Assembly (NCBI RefSeq): GCF_000764665.1
Contig: NZ_JRGM01000129.1
Location: forward strand, 1 to 64,000
Direction of reading: 5' to 3'
DNA length: 64,000 bases
Origin: Aeromonas lacus
GTDB taxonomy: Bacteria > Pseudomonadota > Gammaproteobacteria > Enterobacterales > Aeromonadaceae
The translations under genes were made by a program, and so were the position numbers. The notes beneath the pieces were generated by a model, which ran no database searches, was not told the DNA's origin, and saw only the letters and a list, made by a program, of their open reading frames with translations. Positions 60,054 through 64,000 of the stretch are shown in pieces (position 1 is the first letter of the stretch; the number at the start of each line of letters is the position of its first letter).

Positions 60054-61580
60054 ATGTCTTTGACCGAAACCTGCCAGCGCATCGTGCGCGATCCCCATCT
60101 CTCTCCCGCCCAGAAAAGCCACGCGCTGGCGCTGGCCGCCGAGAATGCGCTGCCATACCCCGACCTGCCTGCCGCAGTGGCCGAGGCGATGGCGCAGGGA
60201 TTTGTCTGTGACATGTTCGAGGGCCACGCCCCCTACAAGCCGCGCTATGTGCTGCCGGACTACGAGAAGTTCCTGACCCAGGGCTCAGCCTGGCTGGAGC
60301 TGGCAGCGCCGCGGGATTTCGATGAAGCGCTCGATGCCCTGCGCATCCTCTATCACCACGCTCCTTCCGTCACCGGCATGCCGGTCTGGCTGGGACGGCT
60401 CGATCAGCTGCTGCTCCCCTTTGTCGGCGAGCTGGATGACGAGACTCTCTACCGCAAGCTGAAAGGGTTCTGGATCTATCTGGATCGGGTGCTGCCGGAC
60501 GCCTTCATGCACGTCAACATTGGCCCCGATGACAACCGGATCTGCCGCCTGATCCTGCGCATCGACAACGAGCTCAAGCAGGTGGCCCCCAACCTCACCT
60601 TCTTCCACGATCCGGAGCAGACTCCCGACGATCTGCTGCTGCTGGCGGTGAAGAATATCGCCGAGTGCAGCAAGCCGCACATCGCCAACTACCCGATCCA
60701 TCGCGATACCTTCGACCAGCGTGGGTTTGGCATCGTCAGCTGCTACAACTCCCTGCCGCAGGCCGGTGGTGCCAACACCCTGGTGCGCATCTCCCTCAAG
60801 CGGGTCGCCGAGCAGGCACAGGGGATCGATGACTTCCTCGGTTGCCTGCTGCCCCACTACTGCCGTCTCACGTCCCAGCTGATCGCGGTGCGCGCCGCCT
60901 TCCTGCACGAGGAGTCCGGTTTCTTCGACAGCTTCCTGGTCAAGGAGGGGCTGCTGGATGAAGAGCGCTTCGTCCCCATGTTTGGCATCTACGGCATGGC
61001 GGAAGCGGTCAACATCCTGATGGATAAAGAGAATCTGCCGGGCCGCTACGGTCACGACGAAGAGGCAAATCAGCTTGGCTATCGCATCTCGGCCCAGCTT
61101 TCGGAATATGTCACTACGACGCCGCAGGCCCATGCTTGGGGTGGGCACGCTCTGCTGCACTCACAGGGCGGCCTCAGCATCGATGTGGCGGTGACCCCGG
61201 GGGTACGGATTCCCTACGGGCAGGAGCCGGATCCTGCCAGCCATGTGCTGGCGCTGGCGCCGCACCACGGCTACTACCACTCGGGGATCAGCGAGATCCT
61301 GACGCTGGATCCCACCATCCGCCAGAATCCGCAGGCGCTGCTGCAGCTCTGCAAGGGGGCGCTCGCCATCGGTATGCGCGAGTTCACCGCCAACGTGGCC
61401 GACAGCGATCTGGTGCGGGTGACCGGCTACATGATCCGCAAGAGCGACGTGGCCCGATTTGCAGAGGAGGGCTCGCGGCTGCAGACCACCTGTCTTGGTG
61501 CCGAGGCGAGTGAAGTGACCGCCATTCGCCAGCGGGCACCGCGAGTGGTCGCCAATGAGTCGACCATCTGCCAGTACTGA
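60054..61580 (+). CDS. yjjI: YjjI-family glycyl-radical enzyme
   Basis: 508 residues, closely similar to E. coli YjjI (DUF3029). The C-terminal glycyl-radical motif RVTGYM has the radical glycine at about residue 458; a candidate catalytic cysteine is in GIVSCYNS. The YjjW activase follows. The reaction is not established. AAGGAG 6 nt before ATG 60054 fixes the start. Upstream are a 7-bp inverted repeat (GGATGTC / GACATCC, 59957-59977) and a partial FNR-like site (GTTATGAATGTCAA, 59983-59996), consistent with anaerobic expression but not proof of it. Confidence 0.9.
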   Translation: MSLTETCQRIVRDPHLSPAQKSHALALAAENALPYPDLPAAVAEAMAQGFVCDMFEGHAPYKPRYVLPDYEKFLTQGSAWLELAAPRDFDEALDALRILYHHAPSVTGMPVWLGRLDQLLLPFVGELDDETLYRKLKGFWIYLDRVLPDAFMHVNIGPDDNRICRLILRIDNELKQVAPNLTFFHDPEQTPDDLLLLAVKNIAECSKPHIANYPIHRDTFDQRGFGIVSCYNSLPQAGGANTLVRISLKRVAEQAQGIDDFLGCLLPHYCRLTSQLIAVRAAFLHEESGFFDSFLVKEGLLDEERFVPMFGIYGMAEAVNILMDKENLPGRYGHDEEANQLGYRISAQLSEYVTTTPQAHAWGGHALLHSQGGLSIDVAVTPGVRIPYGQEPDPASHVLALAPHHGYYHSGISEILTLDPTIRQNPQALLQLCKGALAIGMREFTANVADSDLVRVTGYMIRKSDVARFAEEGSRLQTTCLGAEASEVTAIRQRAPRVVANESTICQY

Positions 61581-62475
61581 GCCAAGTCTGATGGATGAGG
61601 CTCCGCTGGCGCGCAGCGCCCTGGTGAGCAGGGTGCTGCCTTTTTCCTGTGTTGACGGGCCGGGCAACCGGCTGGTCTTGTTTCTGCAAGGGTGCAACTT
61701 CAGCTGCCCCGGTTGTCACAATCCCCACACTATCGGGCTGTGCGACGATTGCGGCGACTGCCTTGCGGTCTGCCCGAGTGGCGCCCTCACCATGAGCGAG
61801 GGCAAGGTTAATTGGCAGGAGGCGCTCTGCACCGATTGCGATGCCTGTCTGGAGGCCTGCCCGCGCAGCGCCAATCCCAAAACCACTACCATGACGGTAG
61901 CCGAAGTGCTGGCCCTGCTGCGCCGCTACGGCCCGCTGCTGAGCGGCATTACTGTCTCGGGCGGTGAGGCGACCACCCGGCTTCCTTTCGTGGTGGCCCT
62001 GTTTCGCGCCATCAAGGAGGCGCCGGATCTGGCCCATCTCAGCTGTCTGCTCGACAGCAATGGCTCGCTCGCGGAGACAGGCTGGCGGCGGCTGCTGCCG
62101 CAGCTCGACGGTGCCATGATCGACCTCAAGGGGTGGCGTGACTCGGTACACCTCTCCCTGACCGGCTATGGCCGCGATCGGGTGCTGGCTTCGCTCAGGT
62201 TGCTGGCAAGTCACGGCAAGCTGGCCGAGTTGCGGCTGCTCCATGTGCCGGGCAGGAGCGATTTTCTGGACGCAGAGGGGAGGCTCGATCGCGGTCTTGC
62301 CGATTTTCTGGGCCAGCTCGGCGCTGTGCCGATCCGGCTCAACGGTTTTCGTCACCACGGGGTGAGGGGTGAGGCGACCCGCTGGCCCGAGGCCACTCGT
62401 GACGAGCTGGAACTGCTGGCAAGTCGTTTGCGTGAGGCCGAGCTGGGGCCAGTGACGCTGCCGCCGCTAATCTGA
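61555..62475 (+). CDS. yjjW: YjjW glycyl-radical-enzyme activase
   Basis: A 306-residue radical SAM protein. The CxxxCxxC motif (C47, C51, C54; CNFSCPGC) is followed by a ferredoxin-like insert with two further cysteine sets (CDDCGDCLAVCPSGA and CTDCDACLEACPR) for extra [4Fe-4S] clusters, as in pyruvate-formate-lyase-activating-type enzymes. It generates the glycyl radical on YjjI. The start is uncertain: ATG 61555 overlaps yjjI by 26 bp; ATG 61591 (MDEAPLARS) lies after the yjjI stop. Confidence 0.93.
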   Translation: MSRPSASTEPSLMDEAPLARSALVSRVLPFSCVDGPGNRLVLFLQGCNFSCPGCHNPHTIGLCDDCGDCLAVCPSGALTMSEGKVNWQEALCTDCDACLEACPRSANPKTTTMTVAEVLALLRRYGPLLSGITVSGGEATTRLPFVVALFRAIKEAPDLAHLSCLLDSNGSLAETGWRRLLPQLDGAMIDLKGWRDSVHLSLTGYGRDRVLASLRLLASHGKLAELRLLHVPGRSDFLDAEGRLDRGLADFLGQLGAVPIRLNGFRHHGVRGEATRWPEATRDELELLASRLREAELGPVTLPPLI

Positions 62476-62604
62476 TTTCGGAGTCATGCCACAATACGAC
62501 AGGCAGCGCCGCCAAAGCGGACAACTGTGATTTCTGTCTATTGGAGGGGGCGAGGGGGACGGCTAGAATATCGGGCATCCTCTTCCCTGCAATGACAAAG
62601 AATC

Positions 62605-62928
62605 ATGAGTGAAAGCAAGGCGTTATATCGGGTTCAGTTTATTTGCCACAGCGAGCGCTACGAAGTGTATGTACGCGAGGTGAATCAGGGCCAGCTGTTC
62701 GGTTTTATCGAGATCGCCGATTTTGTGTGGGACAACCACACGGCGCTTATCGTCGACCCCAGTCACGAGAAGCTCAAAAACGAATTTGCCGATGTCCGCC
62801 ACACCATGATCCCCATGCATCAGGTGCTGCGCATCGATCAGGTGCAAAAGCAGGGGGCGGCCCGCATTACCGAGCTGGGCAACAATGTCTCCCACTTTCC
62901 CAGCCCCATCTATACCAAACGCCCCTGA
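62605..62928 (+). CDS. DUF1820-family protein
   Basis: A 107-residue soluble protein beginning MSESKALYRVQFICHSERYEVYVREV, with the DUF1820 core GQLFGFIEIADFVW and a conserved central MIPMHQVLRIDQV. No function is known. It is monocistronic. It converges on the LysR gene with a 17-bp gap. Confidence 0.88.
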   Translation: MSESKALYRVQFICHSERYEVYVREVNQGQLFGFIEIADFVWDNHTALIVDPSHEKLKNEFADVRHTMIPMHQVLRIDQVQKQGAARITELGNNVSHFPSPIYTKRP

Positions 62929-62945
62929 TGGCAGGGCCGCCCGGT

Positions 62946-63878
62946 TCAGGGCGGCGTCAACTCCCGACCCAGTTGCAGGATCCGCTGGCGGAACCAGTGA
63001 CGAGCCGAACCATCGCCGGCCGGGCCATACCAGACCAGACTGTGGCTTACCTTGCCGTAATCGAACGGAACCGGCCTGATCACCAGATCCTGCTGGCTGG
63101 CCATGCGTGTCGCCCAGCCACCGATGGCGGTGAGGATGAGATCGCAGTGAGGTAGCAGGGCCGCGGCGCTGGCAAAATCGGGCAGGGTGGCGCCAATCTG
63201 GCGGCGTACCTGCTGCTGGGCCAGACTCTGCTCGAAGAAGGGGTTGGCCAGCTCGCTGTCGCGGATGGCGATGTGGCGCCAGCTCAGGTAAGCATCGAGA
63301 TCCCATGGCTGTGCCAGCGCCGGATGATCCTTACGCAGCAGGCAGACCAGCTGCTCTTCCCGGAGTGTCTCCCACACCAGCCCTTGCTGGCGCGGCAACG
63401 GCTGGCTCTGATCGTGAGGCAGGATGACAAAGTCGAGCTTGCCCGCCGCCAGTGCCTCCAGCCCCTGTTCATCCTTGTTCCAAATTTCCGGCACCATGCC
63501 GGGCACCTCTCTCATCAGCTGCCCCAAAATCGGCCCCACCGGCCAGCTCATCACGCTCTCGCGCAATCCCAGCCGCAGGGTGCCTTGCCACTGCAAGGGG
63601 TCGAAGGCGTTCTGGCGAGTCAGTCCGCTCAGTTCGCTCAGCAGTCGGTGCAGGGTCGGGGCCAGCCGTTCGGCAAAGGGGGTGAGCAGCAACTGGTTGC
63701 CCTGGCGGTAGAGCAGCTGATCGCCGAGCTGCTCACGCAGCTGGTTGAGGGTCTTGCTGACGGTCGAGGGGGTGGTGCAGAGCCGTTCGGCGGTGCGGGT
63801 GACGCTTTGGTTGTCGAGCAGCAGGTGCAGGGTGACCAGATGGCGACCGCCCAATCTCGAGAGTGCGATCAGATCCAT
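62946..63878 (-). CDS. LysR-family transcriptional regulator
   Basis: A 310-residue LysR regulator: the N-terminal helix-turn-helix (about 8-65; TRTAERLCTTPSTVSKTLNQL) and a periplasmic-binding-protein-like effector domain (about 95-295). The start ATG 63878 (MDLIALSRLGG) is preferred to 63908. Targets are unknown. It lies on the same strand as, and downstream of, an aminotransferase gene, with a terminator between. Confidence 0.88.
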   Translation of the reverse strand: MDLIALSRLGGRHLVTLHLLLDNQSVTRTAERLCTTPSTVSKTLNQLREQLGDQLLYRQGNQLLLTPFAERLAPTLHRLLSELSGLTRQNAFDPLQWQGTLRLGLRESVMSWPVGPILGQLMREVPGMVPEIWNKDEQGLEALAAGKLDFVILPHDQSQPLPRQQGLVWETLREEQLVCLLRKDHPALAQPWDLDAYLSWRHIAIRDSELANPFFEQSLAQQQVRRQIGATLPDFASAAALLPHCDLILTAIGGWATRMASQQDLVIRPVPFDYGKVSHSLVWYGPAGDGSARHWFRQRILQLGRELTPP

Positions 63879-63905
63879 AAAGACTCCACAAGCGAATGAA
63901 ACAGA

Positions 63906-63929
63906 CAAAAAGCCCCGCCAAAGCGGGGC
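63906..63929 (-). terminator. Terminator of the aminotransferase gene
   Basis: A perfect stem, AGCCCCGC / GCGGGGCT, with a CAAA-type loop and TTTTT on the reverse strand. Confidence 0.8.
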
Positions 63930-63937
63930 TGATGCGG

Positions 63938-64000
63938 ATTAGCCCTTGAGCACCGCCGCCATGGCGTCAGCCACATAGTCGACGTTGCGACTGTTGAGGC
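63938..64000 (-). CDS. C-terminal end of an aminotransferase (TyrB/AspC-like), partial
   Basis: Only the last 20 residues are in the window: LNSRNVDYVADAMAAVLKG, then TAA. This ending resembles the C-terminus of class I aspartate/aromatic aminotransferases (NVAGL then N-x-D/x-Y-x-A-x-A-I/MAAVL). The assignment rests on this short tail only. Confidence 0.5.

Noticed and set aside
1-64000. CRISPR arrays, insertion sequences, prophage genes or rRNA genes
   Set aside because: No regularly spaced repeats, transposase, integrase or phage structural genes, and no rRNA, are visible; the only repeats are the tRNA-Leu array and the 112-bp duplication.

Overview
The window is a GC-rich stretch of a gammaproteobacterial chromosome, most likely from an Aeromonas. 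This rests on gene content and protein resemblance, not on a database search: a GbpA-type chitin-binding LPMO behind a c-di-GMP riboswitch, an E. coli/Vibrio-like metJ-metB-metL locus, erpA, rsmC, the yjjI-yjjW pair, a tRNA-Leu(CAG) array, and no prophage, insertion sequence or CRISPR array. I could not determine the species.

Layout. Positions 1-9.6 kb hold a GNAT fragment, tRNA-Ser, a DsbA/ScsC-like thiol protein, a TSUP exporter, hemL, a ClC antiporter, erpA, an NhaC antiporter and a small membrane protein behind a Fur-box-like site. Positions 9.6-16.9 kb hold a ComFB-like gene, five tandem tRNA-Leu genes plus a truncated sixth, glgCA, rsmC, dapA and a CYTH protein. Positions 17-24.5 kb hold a phosphate transporter with its DUF47 partner, metL-metB diverging from metJ, an AraC regulator and a CsaA-like protein. 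Positions 24.5-31.2 kb are housekeeping and transport genes (SdaC-like, cysQ, nudE, yrfG, maa-like, MgtC/DUF4010). Positions 31.3-41.8 kb are a sulfur and amino-acid island: sbp, a small hydrolase, cysTWA, cbl, then a threonine-synthase-like enzyme with a complete polar amino-acid ABC transporter. Positions 41.8-54 kb hold gbpA, a chemoreceptor, an M3 peptidase and the pgaABCD operon for poly-N-acetylglucosamine. Positions 54-64 kb hold a ferric-reductase-like protein, a tricorn-like protease, a YkuD protein, the YjjI/YjjW glycyl-radical pair, DUF1820, a LysR regulator and the end of an aminotransferase gene.

The most interesting signal is the leader of dapA. A short ORF rich in lysine codons is followed by a strong intrinsic terminator, and the end of the ORF can pair with the 5' half and loop of that terminator. 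This is the geometry of translation-coupled attenuation, here apparently sensing lysine in front of a lysine-pathway gene. I know of no described example in this position, and it is an inference from sequence.

Other points: a clear c-di-GMP-I (GEMM-I) riboswitch before gbpA; single-base frameshifts in cysT and in the amino-acid binding-protein gene; a 112-bp tandem duplication between the two amino-acid permease genes; and alternating sequence types in the tRNA-Leu array. Several genes suggest attachment or biofilm control through c-di-GMP (gbpA riboswitch, pgaABCD, a ComFB-family protein).
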